Source: an uncultured Eggerthellaceae bacterium
GTDB taxonomy: Bacteria; Actinomycetota; Coriobacteriia; Coriobacteriales; Eggerthellaceae
Reading direction: 5' to 3'
Assembly: GCA_934648845.1 (NCBI GenBank)
Contig: CAKUFS010000021.1
Location: 1-40,273 of the forward strand
DNA length: 40,273 nucleotides
The position numbers and the translations under genes were made by a program. Below, in pieces: positions 16,212 to 24,206 of this stretch. Each line of letters starts with the position of its first letter. Positions within the stretch are counted from its first letter, which is position 1. The notes under the pieces are model-generated. The model did no database searches. It saw only the letters and a list, made by a program, of their open reading frames with translations, and was not told the DNA's origin.

Positions 16212-16941
16212 GATCTTATGGAAGGCGTTCTGCCTTATTGTTTCCCTTGCATTTGTCCTGACAGGATGGCATATCACCGCACTTATCCTGGCAACACCCG
16301 CCTTGCCTGTTCCCGCCGAGGCTCTTTCGGTATGCCTGCAGTACGCGGGCGATTTAGCACCCGATTTCGGCATCAGCTTCCAACGCGTGGGCGTCTCACT
16401 TCTGCTGGGCACCGTGCTGGGCGCTCCCGTGGGACTGGCATTCGGGCGCTGCAAGAAACTCGACCAGTTGCTCGCGCCCGCCCTCTATATTCTGTACCCC
16501 GTTCCTAAAATCGTGTTGCTGCCCATTTTGCTGGTGCTTTTGGGCTTTGGCAGCGAGCTGAAAATCGCGCTTATCACGCTCACCGTGTTTTTCCAGGTGG
16601 TCGTTGTCATGCGCGACGCAGCGAAAAACATCCCCGACGATCTGCTCACGTCCGTTCGTTCGCTGGGCGCCACGCGCATCCAGCTGGCGCATCATGTGAT
16701 TTTCCCAGCAACCATGCCGCAGCTTTTCACCACACTGCGCGTGAGCAGCGCCGTAGCTATTGCCGTGCTGTTCTTCGCTGAAGCAATTGCCGGCTCCACC
16801 GGCTTGGGATACTTCATCATGAATAGCTGGGGCATGGTGAATTATCCGCGCATGTTCGCCGGCATTGTGTCGCTGGCACTTTTAGGCGTTATCTTCTACG
16901 AGCTGTTTGACCTGATAGAACGACGCCTTTCGCATAAATAA
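16201..16941 (+). CDS. ABC transporter permease (NitT/TauT family)
   Basis: 246-aa inner-membrane subunit. About six hydrophobic segments are visible, starting with residues 9-32. The EAA coupling loop reads RSLGATRIQLAHHVIFPATMPQ, matching the SsuC/TauC pattern (lGa...q.f..v.lPaa.P). GAGGTTTG-like elements are absent; instead GAGGAATCCC directly precedes ATG 16201. Translation overlaps the ATPase end, so the two are coupled. It completes the importer begun at 14269. The C-terminus ends in a short basic tail (ERRLSHK). Confidence 0.9.
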   Translation: MQNKILWKAFCLIVSLAFVLTGWHITALILATPALPVPAEALSVCLQYAGDLAPDFGISFQRVGVSLLLGTVLGAPVGLAFGRCKKLDQLLAPALYILYPVPKIVLLPILLVLLGFGSELKIALITLTVFFQVVVVMRDAAKNIPDDLLTSVRSLGATRIQLAHHVIFPATMPQLFTTLRVSSAVAIAVLFFAEAIAGSTGLGYFIMNSWGMVNYPRMFAGIVSLALLGVIFYELFDLIERRLSHK

Positions 16942-17015
16942 CGGCAGCAATCCGCCGAATGCCCCCATAATCCACGTCTTCCCCCTGGGCTTTTCGCGTC
17001 CTTCGGCGTTCTGCC

Positions 17016-17046
17016 TTGGCCTTCGTGCGCGTCCCCATGCTATGAT
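17016..17046 (+). promoter_or_regulatory. Putative promoter giving a leaderless tetR mRNA
   Basis: TATGAT at 17041-17046 is a good -10; TTGGCC at 17016-17021 could be the -35 with a 19-base spacer. The expected start point coincides with the A of ATG 17053, and no ribosome binding site is present. Confidence 0.4.
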
Positions 17047-17052
17047 GTGCCC

Positions 17053-17631
17053 ATGAAAAAACAGTCCGAAAAGACCGCACGCACGAAACAGGAGTTCATC
17101 CAAGCCTTCTGGAGCCTGTATGCCGAAACGCCCGTGAATAAAATCACCGTGGCGCAGGTGTGCGAGCGCGCAGGATATCATCGCAATACATTCTACCTGC
17201 ACTTTCACGATGTATACGAGCTTTTGGAAGACGTTGAATCCGCCCTTTTGCAAGACGTTGCAACCTGCGTTGAAAACTGCATGAAACGCCTGACAAAAGA
17301 CGCAGGGAAGCTTGCGCGCATCGCAGCGCTGAAAGACATCGTGCTTTTCTACGAACGCAACAAGCGATTTATCGTGGTGCTTTTAGGTCCACAGGGCGAT
17401 CCGTCTTTTGCCTTGCGCCTAAAGGAAGCGTTGAAGCCTCTTTGGAAGCGCTACGTTATCAACCAGGGGGAATCGCAGCGTAGCGATCAAGAAATCGATT
17501 TAATTTTGGAGTTCACCCTTGCAGGGAGCCTTGCCATGATCAGCCAATGGCTGCAGGATCCGCGGGGGCTTTCCGCCTATGAGCTGGGACACCTAGTGTA
17601 CGACACCGCCATCAAGAACGCCGCGCGATAG
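17053..17631 (+). CDS. TetR/AcrR family transcriptional regulator
   Basis: 192-aa one-component regulator. The N-terminal helix-turn-helix spans about residues 8-55 (TKQEFIQAFWSLYAETPVNKITVAQVCERAGYHRNTFYLHF), with the recognition helix AGYHRNTFYLHF very typical. The C-terminal ligand/dimerisation domain is helical and unassigned. ATG 17053 is preferred; GTG 17047 would add two residues. It lies about 110 bases after the importer and before a thioesterase gene in the same direction, so either could be its target. It most probably acts as a repressor, as most of the family do. Confidence 0.85.
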   Translation: MKKQSEKTARTKQEFIQAFWSLYAETPVNKITVAQVCERAGYHRNTFYLHFHDVYELLEDVESALLQDVATCVENCMKRLTKDAGKLARIAALKDIVLFYERNKRFIVVLLGPQGDPSFALRLKEALKPLWKRYVINQGESQRSDQEIDLILEFTLAGSLAMISQWLQDPRGLSAYELGHLVYDTAIKNAAR

Positions 17632-17984
17632 AAGGCGCGCCTCCGCCACGGCTCCGCCGCCCGTGTCACGAGCAGCTGCCCCCGACGCACCGTCCCACTG
17701 AACCGCCGCCGCAGCAGTTTCCCGCTGCCATCGGCATCGTATGCTGTCTCCGGTGCCCTTCGCTACCACCGGCTTTCCTGACGCGCCCTTCGCCTCTTTC
17801 GACCCATCCCTTCCCGTTTTCCGCTTTTTCTTCCCTGTTCTTTTTCTTCTAAATGCACAACTACACGAAAAACGAGTAAACTTGCTCTTCGAATTTATGG
17901 AGCGAGCAAGCATTCGCGGCAGCGCGCGAGCGCGTCCGAACAACCATAAGCAAGAACCCAAACGCACACTTCAAAGGAACACCC
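17632..17984 (+). other. Intergenic region before the thioesterase gene
   Basis: No gene is supported. The first half is GC- and C-rich without a coding signature. A possible promoter lies at about 17853-17881, TGCACA ... TAAACT, spaced about 17 bases. No structured RNA was recognised. Confidence 0.3.
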
Positions 17985-18713
17985 ATGGAACTGTACAAAG
18001 AGCAAGTTTGCAAACTGCGCCTGAGCGATTTCAACTGCTACAAGCAGCTGCGCGCGAGTGCCGTGTTGGATCTTTTTCAGGATCTTGCCACTGAGCACAG
18101 CGTTGAAATGGGCATCGGCTTTGAAGATTTGCAGAAAAAGGGCGTATTTTGGGTGGTCGTGCGCCAGAAGCTCGAGTTCTTCCACGATGCCGTATATAAG
18201 CCTCATCAGGAAGTTTGCGTACGCACATGGCCGCATAGCGCATCGCGCCTGAACATTCAGCGCGACTACTCTTTAAGCGACCTGGATGGCAACATGCTGG
18301 CAAAAGGAACATCGGAGTGGCTGCTGCTTGACATTGAGACCAGGGGCATTGCATCGGTGCTGGCAAACTACGACGGCCCGACTGATTTTCTTCCCGACCG
18401 CATGTTTTCGGGCAAGCTGCGAAAGATCAAAGATTTCGAAGCAGCCGAGCAGCCCACTGCTGTTATTATGCCGCAATTCTCTGACATCGATTTCAACCTG
18501 CACGTGAACAACGCACGCTACATCGATTATGCGCAAAATGTTGCCTCACCCACGCAGGACAGGCCGGTACGTACGCTGCAAATCGATTACCGCAAGGAGA
18601 TTCTGCCTGGTCATCCTGTGAATATCTTCACGCTGGAAGATGAACTGGGAACGCATGTCAAAGGCGTCAATGCAGAAGGCGAAGTTAACTTCAACTGCCT
18701 TATGGGGTACTAG
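17985..18713 (+). CDS. Acyl-ACP thioesterase
   Basis: 242-aa double hot-dog protein of the FatA/FatB-type acyl-ACP thioesterase family, which releases free fatty acids from acyl carrier protein. The N-terminal half has the segment VLDLFQDLATEHSVEMGIG and GVFWVVVRQKLEF. The second half has DIDFNLHVNNARYIDYAQ, the motif with the catalytic Asp/Asn/His (HVNNARYIDY). AAAGGA lies seven bases before ATG 17985. Anaerobes commonly use such enzymes for membrane lipid turnover or to adjust chain length. A TIR repeat element lies shortly downstream. Confidence 0.88.
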   Translation: MELYKEQVCKLRLSDFNCYKQLRASAVLDLFQDLATEHSVEMGIGFEDLQKKGVFWVVVRQKLEFFHDAVYKPHQEVCVRTWPHSASRLNIQRDYSLSDLDGNMLAKGTSEWLLLDIETRGIASVLANYDGPTDFLPDRMFSGKLRKIKDFEAAEQPTAVIMPQFSDIDFNLHVNNARYIDYAQNVASPTQDRPVRTLQIDYRKEILPGHPVNIFTLEDELGTHVKGVNAEGEVNFNCLMGY

Positions 18714-18826
18714 AAGCCGAAGCGCAAAAGGCCCGTCCGTAGCGCGCGGCTTCGGGGCGGTGGGCGCGCAGGGCCGAACAAGATGCCCATCGTTTCACCC
18801 TGCTGAATGCCGTCTACGCACCCCTC

Positions 18827-19044
18827 TTGTTGGAAATCAGGGGGCAAACTCGGGCAAATCGACGATAATCGGTGGTTCGCGTGGGCAAATAGCTCTGTTT
18901 CGAGGTGCTGCAAGGAGCGTGACGAAATGAGTCTTAATGTTTCCCCAGGTCGCAGGCGATATTAAAAATTAGTAAAGCATAGAGGCGAGAACTGACCACC
19001 GATTATCGTCGATTTGCCCGAGTTTAAGGTCGTTTTGACAACAA
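18827..19044. repeat. TIR element 3 (TTGTTG...CAACAA family)
   Basis: 218-bp unit with 50-base arms 18827-18876 and 18995-19044. The inner 31 bases of the arms are identical (AAACTCGGGCAAATCGACG then ATAATCGGTGGT); the outer part is looser but starts TTGTTG in both. The core carries TTTCCCCAGGTCGCA, shared with the element at 13846. No coding capacity is evident. It lies between the thioesterase and pdxR 3' ends. Confidence 0.8.
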
Positions 19045-19047
19045 CAG

Positions 19048-19094
19048 ACCCCATTTGTTGACAAAAGGTGGGGTAATTTGACAACAAATGGGGT
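19048..19094. repeat. Satellite hairpin shared with the 423-bp repeats
   Basis: ACCCCATTTGTTG (19048-19060) and CAACAAATGGGGT (19082-19094) are perfect 13-base arms. The inside, from TTGTTGACAAAAGGTGGGG to TAATTTGACAACAA (19055-19087), is almost identical to the right ends of the 423-bp repeats (4724-4755 and 8491-8522). It may also serve as a terminator region for pdxR. Confidence 0.7.
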
Positions 19095-19107
19095 GCTCGC
19101 CGGCGAT

Positions 19108-20796
19108 TTATGCCCAAGCGCGCTCAAGCGCCCGAACGCAAGGTGCAACCTGACTTGCATCCAGGCTCGAATAACCCGCAACCAGCCAACGCACTTCTTG
19201 CTCTTCGGGCGCATTCCCCTGATAAAAACTTTGCAGCGCTTGTATTGCCACCCCTTCACATGCGGCACGAGCCGCCAACTCTTCACCCGAGCAATCGCTT
19301 GCAACGCCCAGCAGGAAATGAATGCCCGAATCCTGCGATGCAATGCGCGTGCGCGGTGCCAACGCCGAAGCGTTCAACTCATCAACTAATGCATCCCGAA
19401 GCGCACGATACTGCGTGCGTAAACGGTTCACATGGCGCTCGTATGCACCCGACTCAATGAAACGCGCCAAAGCAAGCTGGTCAACCGCACTCACCGAACA
19501 CGAATAGAATCCCAAATCGCGCTCAAAGCGCTGCGCAAGACGTAATGGAAGAACCATATATCCAATGCGAAACGCGCCACCCAGGCTTTTCGTAAACGTG
19601 TTCGTGTAAATGACCTGGCCCTGCGCATCAAGACGCTGCAGAGGAGAGATCGGCTTGCCTGCCAGCCGAAACTCGCAGTCGTAGTCATCCTCAACAATGA
19701 AACGGTTGGGATCTTGCGCCGCCCAGCTTAAGATTTCATAGCGGCGCGGCACCGATGTCACCAGCCCCGTGGGAAACTGATGCGACGGCGTGATATGCAC
19801 CACGTTCGCTCCGCTTGTGGCAAGCAAGTCCATACGAATCCCCTGCTCATCCATGGGAATATAGGAAACAGGAACGCGGTTGACGCGATATATTTTCTCC
19901 AAGCGCGGATATCCGGGGTTTTCGATAGCCACGTGGCACGACCCGCGCACCTCATTGAGAAGCTGAATAATCATGCCGTACAGGTATTGCGCGCCCGCGC
20001 CAACCACAATCTGTTGCGGCAAAACATCCATACCACGATATTCTCGCAGGTAATCGGCAAGAACTTGGCGAAGACGCAGCGTGCCCAGCGGGCTTTTTGT
20101 ATCGGATAAATCACTTTCGGACTCGCGTGAAAGCGCCTCGCGCAGGCAGCGCGCCCAAGCGTCAAACGGAAAAGCGCTCGAGAGCGAGCCACCATGTAAG
20201 TCGAATTCAATGTTTTGCGAAGGGGTATCGAAGAAAATTTCCTGCATCGACTTGCGCGTTGCAGCGCTGCAGGCGCGGACGGCGTCGTTCAGCGCTCCGG
20301 GCGCAACGAACGCGCTGACAACCCCGGACGTGCCAAGCGCGTCAGACGCACTCACGACTGCAGCCTCGCTCGCGCCCGCAAACGCAGGTGACATCATGTC
20401 CACACGGGTAGCTGGAAGCGCCGCACCTGCGCCCGCACCCGCACCGGTCCTTGCGGCATCAACCAAAAACGCACCCATGCCAGCACTGGCATCCGAACGC
20501 GCACTCCGACCTGCGTGCATACAAGCCCCCGCATGCACGCCACCATCTATTTGGGGCAAATCGCAAACGTAATACCCCTTGCGTTCCACCGAGCGAATAT
20601 AACCCTCAGCAATAAGCTGGGAAAACGCCGATTCTACCGTTATCAAACTCACGCCCAAATGTTTCGCAAGCGCGCGCTTTGAAGGAAGTTTTTTCGAGGC
20701 AGGCAAACTACCCGCGCGGATGTCGGCCGCTATAGATTCGTACAGAAACTCATAAAGCGGTTCGTCGCCGCGCAAGCTCATATCGTAAGTGAGCAC
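19108..20796 (-). CDS. pdxR: PdxR/MocR-type transcriptional regulator (GntR HTH + aminotransferase domain)
   Basis: 562-aa regulator of the MocR subfamily. A winged helix occupies residues ~10-78 (KKLPSKRALAKHLGVSLITVESAFSQLIAEGYI), followed by an Ala/Gly-rich linker (~80-190), much longer than usual. A fold-type I aminotransferase domain runs from ~195 to the end, with the PLP-binding Lys403 in FTKSLGGAFRIGYM and the VEDDYDCEFR motif. It is divergent from a pyridoxal kinase gene 121 bases away. PdxR proteins sense pyridoxal 5'-phosphate and control vitamin B6 supply, so it probably regulates that kinase and itself. GTG 20796 has AAGGA six bases upstream; ATG 20781 is an alternative. Confidence 0.88.
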   Translation of the reverse strand: MLTYDMSLRGDEPLYEFLYESIAADIRAGSLPASKKLPSKRALAKHLGVSLITVESAFSQLIAEGYIRSVERKGYYVCDLPQIDGGVHAGACMHAGRSARSDASAGMGAFLVDAARTGAGAGAGAALPATRVDMMSPAFAGASEAAVVSASDALGTSGVVSAFVAPGALNDAVRACSAATRKSMQEIFFDTPSQNIEFDLHGGSLSSAFPFDAWARCLREALSRESESDLSDTKSPLGTLRLRQVLADYLREYRGMDVLPQQIVVGAGAQYLYGMIIQLLNEVRGSCHVAIENPGYPRLEKIYRVNRVPVSYIPMDEQGIRMDLLATSGANVVHITPSHQFPTGLVTSVPRRYEILSWAAQDPNRFIVEDDYDCEFRLAGKPISPLQRLDAQGQVIYTNTFTKSLGGAFRIGYMVLPLRLAQRFERDLGFYSCSVSAVDQLALARFIESGAYERHVNRLRTQYRALRDALVDELNASALAPRTRIASQDSGIHFLLGVASDCSGEELAARAACEGVAIQALQSFYQGNAPEEQEVRWLVAGYSSLDASQVAPCVRALERAWA

Positions 20797-20797
20797 A

Positions 20798-20833
20798 TCT
20801 GGTCCTTATCTGATAGTAATCTGGATATGTCAA
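20798..20833 (-). promoter_or_regulatory. pdxR promoter overlapped by ATCTG direct repeats
   Basis: On the minus strand TTGACA (20833-20828) and GATAAG (20810-20805) are 17 bases apart, a plausible promoter. On the + strand ATCTG recurs at 20798, 20808 and 20819 (ATCTGG, ATCTGATA, ATCTGGATA), i.e. about one helical turn apart. This is the direct-repeat arrangement that MocR regulators bind. Binding here would block pdxR and could control the divergent kinase. Confidence 0.5.
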
Positions 20834-20917
20834 TTATCGATATTTTGGCACTTGAACCAACAAGAGCGCAAGAACTAGCCTTCCTTACGAACAATAATTC
20901 CTACGAAAGGACTAGCT

Positions 20918-21802
20918 ATGACAACCGCAAACGATGTGACGCTTTACCAGCGCGAAGGCGCCTACATTCCACGCATTGCCGCTGTGCACGACCTGTGCGG
21001 CTACGGCAAATGCTCCTTGGGCGTGGCAATCCCCGCGCTTTCCGCCGCCGGATGCGATGTTTGCCCTGTTCCCACCGGCCTGTTCAGCAGCCATACCGCA
21101 TTCCCCGGCTGGTACATGCACGACACTACCCCCATCCTGACCGATTATCTGAACGCCTGGAATGGCATTGGCGTTGAAATCGACGCCATCTATTCCGGTT
21201 TTCTGGGCGACCCCGTTCAGGTGGACATCATCAAGAGCCTATACGAGCGTTATCCGAAAGCCCTGAAACTCGTTGATCCCGTTATGGCTGATCACGGCAA
21301 GATTTACCCCACGTACACTCCCGAGCTGTGCGATGCAATGGTTCAACTTGCGTCCGAGGCCGACATCCTTACGCCCAACCTTACCGAAGCCGCAATCATC
21401 CTTGACCAGCCTATTGGCGACGCCTGGGAAGGCTCCGATATCTCCGATGCGCGTGCGGTTGAGCTTACTGCGGGGCTGTTGGAAAAAGGTGCTAAGACCG
21501 TCGTACTCAAAGGCATCACGCGCAACGATGGTATCATCCGCAATTTTGTGGCAGGCCAGGATTTCGAACCGTTCTGCGTAGAGAACCCCTACGTGCCCTT
21601 CATGCTGCATGGCACGGGCGATCTGTACGCGTCTGCCCTGCTTGCTGCCATTATGGCTGGTCGTTCCATGGCCGAAGCTGCCGATTTTGCAGGGTCGCTC
21701 ACGCACGACGCCATGCTTGTCTCTTCACAGCAGCCCGATTTCCAAGAGCGCGGCGTAAGCTTCGAAACGCTTCTCGGCCGCATCTGCGACCTGCTGAAAT
21801 AG
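20918..21802 (+). CDS. pdxY: Pyridoxal/pyridoxamine kinase
   Basis: 294-aa ribokinase-fold enzyme that phosphorylates vitamin B6 vitamers to pyridoxal 5'-phosphate with ATP. Family features: AAVHDLCGYGKCSLGVAIPALSAAGCDVCPVPTGLFSSHT at the N-terminus, VDPVMADHGKIY (substrate/ATP region), LTPNLTEAAIIL, and the anion-hole/catalytic segment LHGTGDLYASALLAAI with Asp in GTGD. AAAGGACTAGCT precedes ATG 20918. The divergent pdxR gene strongly supports the B6 salvage role. It could equally be labelled PdxK; the substrate range is not distinguishable by eye. Confidence 0.88.
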   Translation: MTTANDVTLYQREGAYIPRIAAVHDLCGYGKCSLGVAIPALSAAGCDVCPVPTGLFSSHTAFPGWYMHDTTPILTDYLNAWNGIGVEIDAIYSGFLGDPVQVDIIKSLYERYPKALKLVDPVMADHGKIYPTYTPELCDAMVQLASEADILTPNLTEAAIILDQPIGDAWEGSDISDARAVELTAGLLEKGAKTVVLKGITRNDGIIRNFVAGQDFEPFCVENPYVPFMLHGTGDLYASALLAAIMAGRSMAEAADFAGSLTHDAMLVSSQQPDFQERGVSFETLLGRICDLLK

Positions 21803-21980
21803 AATGTTGTTTTCTAGCACTGTTGCACGGCTCGCGGCATCGCCACGGGCCGTGTAACTGCCAATTTCGCGCAAAACATGCCACCGTGCGCGGACTGAAA
21901 AACAACAACCAGCTCTCGCTCCGTGTCGCTAGTCAACCTACGCTGCCGTACACAGACCGAAAACATGCTCTTAATTGCAT
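21803..21980 (+). other. Hairpin after pdxY
   Basis: GTTGCACGGC (from about 21823) pairs with GCCGTGTAAC (to about 21859), including one G-U pair, forming a stable stem soon after the pdxY stop. No T-run follows. The remainder up to the hairpin array shows nothing recognisable. Confidence 0.35.
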
Positions 21981-22260
21981 AATAGGAGAAAACGGCATTA
22001 AATTGTTTTTTTCTCCTATTTTCGTTGGGTGACCACATTGCAAAATAGGAGAAATTTCAAATTATTTTTAAATTCTCCTATTTTTTATGGGAAAACCGCT
22101 CCGCTTTCCATCGAAACAAGCCGTCAAACTCCTATGAAGCATAAAATCGTAATAAAAAGATAGGAGAAAAATCGAATTATTTTTGATTTCTCCTATTTTG
22201 CCTTAGTTGGACTCTGAAAAAATAGGAGAAAATGATAAAAAATTCTATTTCCTCCTATTT
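21981..22260. repeat. Array of four AATAGGAGAAA / TTTCTCCTATT hairpins
   Basis: Four copies of one palindromic unit lie in series: 21981-22020, 22042-22084, 22161-22195 and 22220-22260. Each has arms of 9-14 bases based on AATAGGAGAAAA and TTTTCTCCTATT, a short A/T-rich variable loop, and T-rich flanks on both strands. Spacers between copies are about 21, 76 and 24 bases and unrelated to each other. Each unit alone resembles a bidirectional intrinsic terminator with an unusually AT-rich stem. Confidence 0.8.
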
Positions 22261-22355
22261 CAAGCTATTTAGCGTAGGAACACCTAACGGGCAAGCGAAA
22301 ATCTAAGCTCAACCGCGCTTGAATTGCATCTGAGAGACATACAAACAACAACCTT

Positions 22356-22396
22356 TATGCTGCTGACCAGCATATAAGTAGCGGTTTTTTGCTACT
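22356..22396 (+). other. Two adjacent hairpins upstream of the spermidine-synthase-like gene
   Basis: TATGCTG-CTGAC-CAGCATA (22356-22374) is followed at once by AGTAGC-GGTTTTTT-GCTACT (22377-22396). They are well formed, but tails are only weakly T-rich. They could terminate read-through or form part of the leader of the gene at 22502. Confidence 0.45.
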
Positions 22397-22501
22397 ATTT
22401 CAATTCGCACCCATAGAAACGCTGATGGCATAAGAGCAGGAAGCACTGGAGTGCCCAGCTATGCCGCCCACTACCGCCCTCGTTGCAAAGAAAGGACCAT
22501 C

Positions 22502-23476
22502 ATGGACGACGAACTGCTTGAAGAGCTTAGCTACCCCACCATGTTCGGCGAGGCCCAGGTGTTCACCCTTGAAACCGACGACGAGGACGAACGCGAAGGC
22601 GCAAACGCCGGTGCAAAGCGCCACGGCGAAAGCGGCGGCGCTGACGACGCGGGAACCGAAAACGACACCAGCGAACGACACGAATCCGCAGATACCGAGC
22701 AACACGGCAAGCCCATCCGCGTGCTCTACGTGGGCGGCGGCTTCCAAAGCGCCAGCTACCTGGGTGATACACGCTTCGAGCCGGTATTCGAATACTACCG
22801 CGCTTTCGACCACATGTTCGAGTCGGCGCGGCCCATCAATCACGTGCTCATGATCGGCGCGGGAGCATACTCCTACCCAAAGCACTTGCTTACCAGCCGC
22901 AACGACACCACCATTGACGTTGTTGAGATCGATCCCGCCATCGTCGAAATTGCCCACAAGCATTTTTACGTCGATGAGCTGGAACAACGATTCGGCGAAA
23001 ACGGCACCGAGCAAGCAGGGCGCCTGCGCACCATCGTTGAAGATGGTGTTACGTTCCTTGCACACGCGCAATCCACCGCCTACGATGCCATTATCAACGA
23101 CTCATTTGACGGCACCAATCCCACGGGGCTGCTTCTCACGCCTGAAAGCATCCGCCAAGCAAAGCGCTGCCTGACACCGGGCGGTCTCTATCTGCTCAAC
23201 GCCGTGGTCGATGACGAGCACGAAGGGTACGAGGAGCTCGAGGAGTGCGAAAAAGCCGACAGAGCCGGCACCGAAAGCACGCTGGAACACGAAGAAAGCC
23301 GACGCGCAAACACCAACATCGTGGATGCCGCCATGCGCGCGCTCTCGGAACAGTTCGCCTTCGTGTACGAAATACCTTGCATTGACCTGGAATTTTCAGG
23401 AGCCGACAACTACCTTGTCATCGCAGCCGATGAACCCTGCGCCTTCACCGGCGTTCAAAGCGCCCTTTACTCGTAA
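22502..23476 (+). CDS. Spermidine synthase-like SAM methyltransferase-fold protein
   Basis: 324-aa protein with the Rossmann fold of the spermidine synthase / SpeE-like family. After an acidic low-complexity insert (about residues 28-70, rich in Asp, Glu and Gly) come GGGFQSASYLGD, RAFDHMF, HVLMIGAGAYSYPKHLL (glycine loop), IDVVEIDPAIVEIAHKHF (acidic nucleotide-binding loop) and YDAIINDSFDGTNPTGLLLTPE. These match the family core. AAAGGA lies six bases before ATG 22502. Known spermidine synthases carry the catalytic Asp in a D-x-x-D segment; here INDSFDG occupies that place. Whether it makes polyamines or is one of the many functionally unassigned fused-SpeE homologues cannot be told. Confidence 0.75.
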   Translation: MDDELLEELSYPTMFGEAQVFTLETDDEDEREGANAGAKRHGESGGADDAGTENDTSERHESADTEQHGKPIRVLYVGGGFQSASYLGDTRFEPVFEYYRAFDHMFESARPINHVLMIGAGAYSYPKHLLTSRNDTTIDVVEIDPAIVEIAHKHFYVDELEQRFGENGTEQAGRLRTIVEDGVTFLAHAQSTAYDAIINDSFDGTNPTGLLLTPESIRQAKRCLTPGGLYLLNAVVDDEHEGYEELEECEKADRAGTESTLEHEESRRANTNIVDAAMRALSEQFAFVYEIPCIDLEFSGADNYLVIAADEPCAFTGVQSALYS

Positions 23477-23684
23477 CCACCGAGCCACGCCGGCATCATC
23501 GCATCCGCAACGCAACAAAATACAACCAGTAAACACATGTCAGAAGCAGGCGTTCCCCCGGTTTTCAAAAGCCAGGGCGTAATCAAATCGACATCATACG
23601 CTCATTGCAAACAAAACAATCGTTACTTCTTGATTCGATGCGTAATTATTAGGTGAAAAACACCCGCAATAGTACAGATTTGCC

Positions 23685-23713
23685 TTGAATTGCACAAAAT
23701 ATGCTAGTACGAT
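23685..23713 (+). promoter_or_regulatory. Putative promoter of the CODH/ACS cluster
   Basis: TTGAAT (23685-23690) and TACGAT (23708-23713) are 17 bases apart, 36 bases before the first gene of the cluster. Each matches consensus at four of six positions. Nothing else is recognised in 23477-23684. Confidence 0.4.
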
Positions 23714-23748
23714 GCTCACGAAGCAAGAATCAGAGTTAGGGGATAACT

Positions 23749-23985
23749 ATGCATCAACATGCTCACGAACATCAGCATGGCACGGGTTCGAACACGCCCG
23801 AGCAGCGCAATGCGATTCTGACGTACATGCTCGAGCACAACCAGCATCACGCTGAGGAGTTGCACGAGTTGGGTCATCAGACCGAAGGCGAAGCGTCGGA
23901 TCTTATCCACGAGGCGGTTACGCTCTTCGAGCAGTCCAACGCAAAACTCGAAGCCGCTTTGAAGATTCTGAAGGCGGGCGAATAA
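23749..23985 (+). CDS. Small histidine-rich protein of the CODH/ACS maturation block
   Basis: 78-aa protein with alternating histidines at the N-terminus (residues 2, 4, 6, 8 and 10) and a second cluster in LEHNQHHAEELHELGH. The helical core NAILTYMLEHNQHHAEEL resembles a family of small proteins found next to CODH genes in anaerobes, often mislabelled as cobalt transporters. No membrane segment is present. AGGGGA lies about six bases before ATG 23749, and the stop is three bases before cooT. Given the context and histidine content, a nickel storage or delivery role for CODH/ACS assembly is the best inference, not shown. Confidence 0.7.
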   Translation: MHQHAHEHQHGTGSNTPEQRNAILTYMLEHNQHHAEELHELGHQTEGEASDLIHEAVTLFEQSNAKLEAALKILKAGE

Positions 23986-23987
23986 GC

Positions 23988-24179
23988 ATGTGCCTTTCAA
24001 CCGTTTTCACCTATCAGGATAATCCCGAAGACGCCCAGGAAATGTGCGCAAACGTAAGCAATTTCCAAGTTGACGGCGACACCATTACCTTCACCGACCT
24101 TTTGGGCGAAAACTACACCGTAAAAGGCGCGGTGAACAAAGTTGACTTCGTGAAAAGCCGCATTTACGTAGCGGTGTAA
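23988..24179 (+). CDS. cooT: CooT family nickel-binding protein
   Basis: 63-aa protein matching CooT, a small dimeric nickel chaperone for CO dehydrogenase maturation. The hallmark is the N-terminal MCLSTV, whose Cys2 binds nickel in the characterised protein. The beta-rich body reads VSNFQVDGDTITFTDLLGENYTVKGAVNKVDFVKSRIYV, in line with the family. It is two bases downstream of the His-rich gene and 27 bases before the next, so one transcript is likely. Confidence 0.85.
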   Translation: MCLSTVFTYQDNPEDAQEMCANVSNFQVDGDTITFTDLLGENYTVKGAVNKVDFVKSRIYVAV

Positions 24180-24206
24180 AAGCAGTTGCGGAAGCGAGGT
24201 TGAATC

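Noticed and set aside
18827..18890. Walker A-like peptide ANSGKST readable through the TIR arms
   Set aside because: It is present in arms of several elements, in short frames without start or downstream domain, and changes with arm version; it reflects DNA repeat conservation, not a protein.
21981..22260. CRISPR array
   Set aside because: The units are palindromes with irregular spacing and only four copies, spacers are not uniform, and no cas genes are present.
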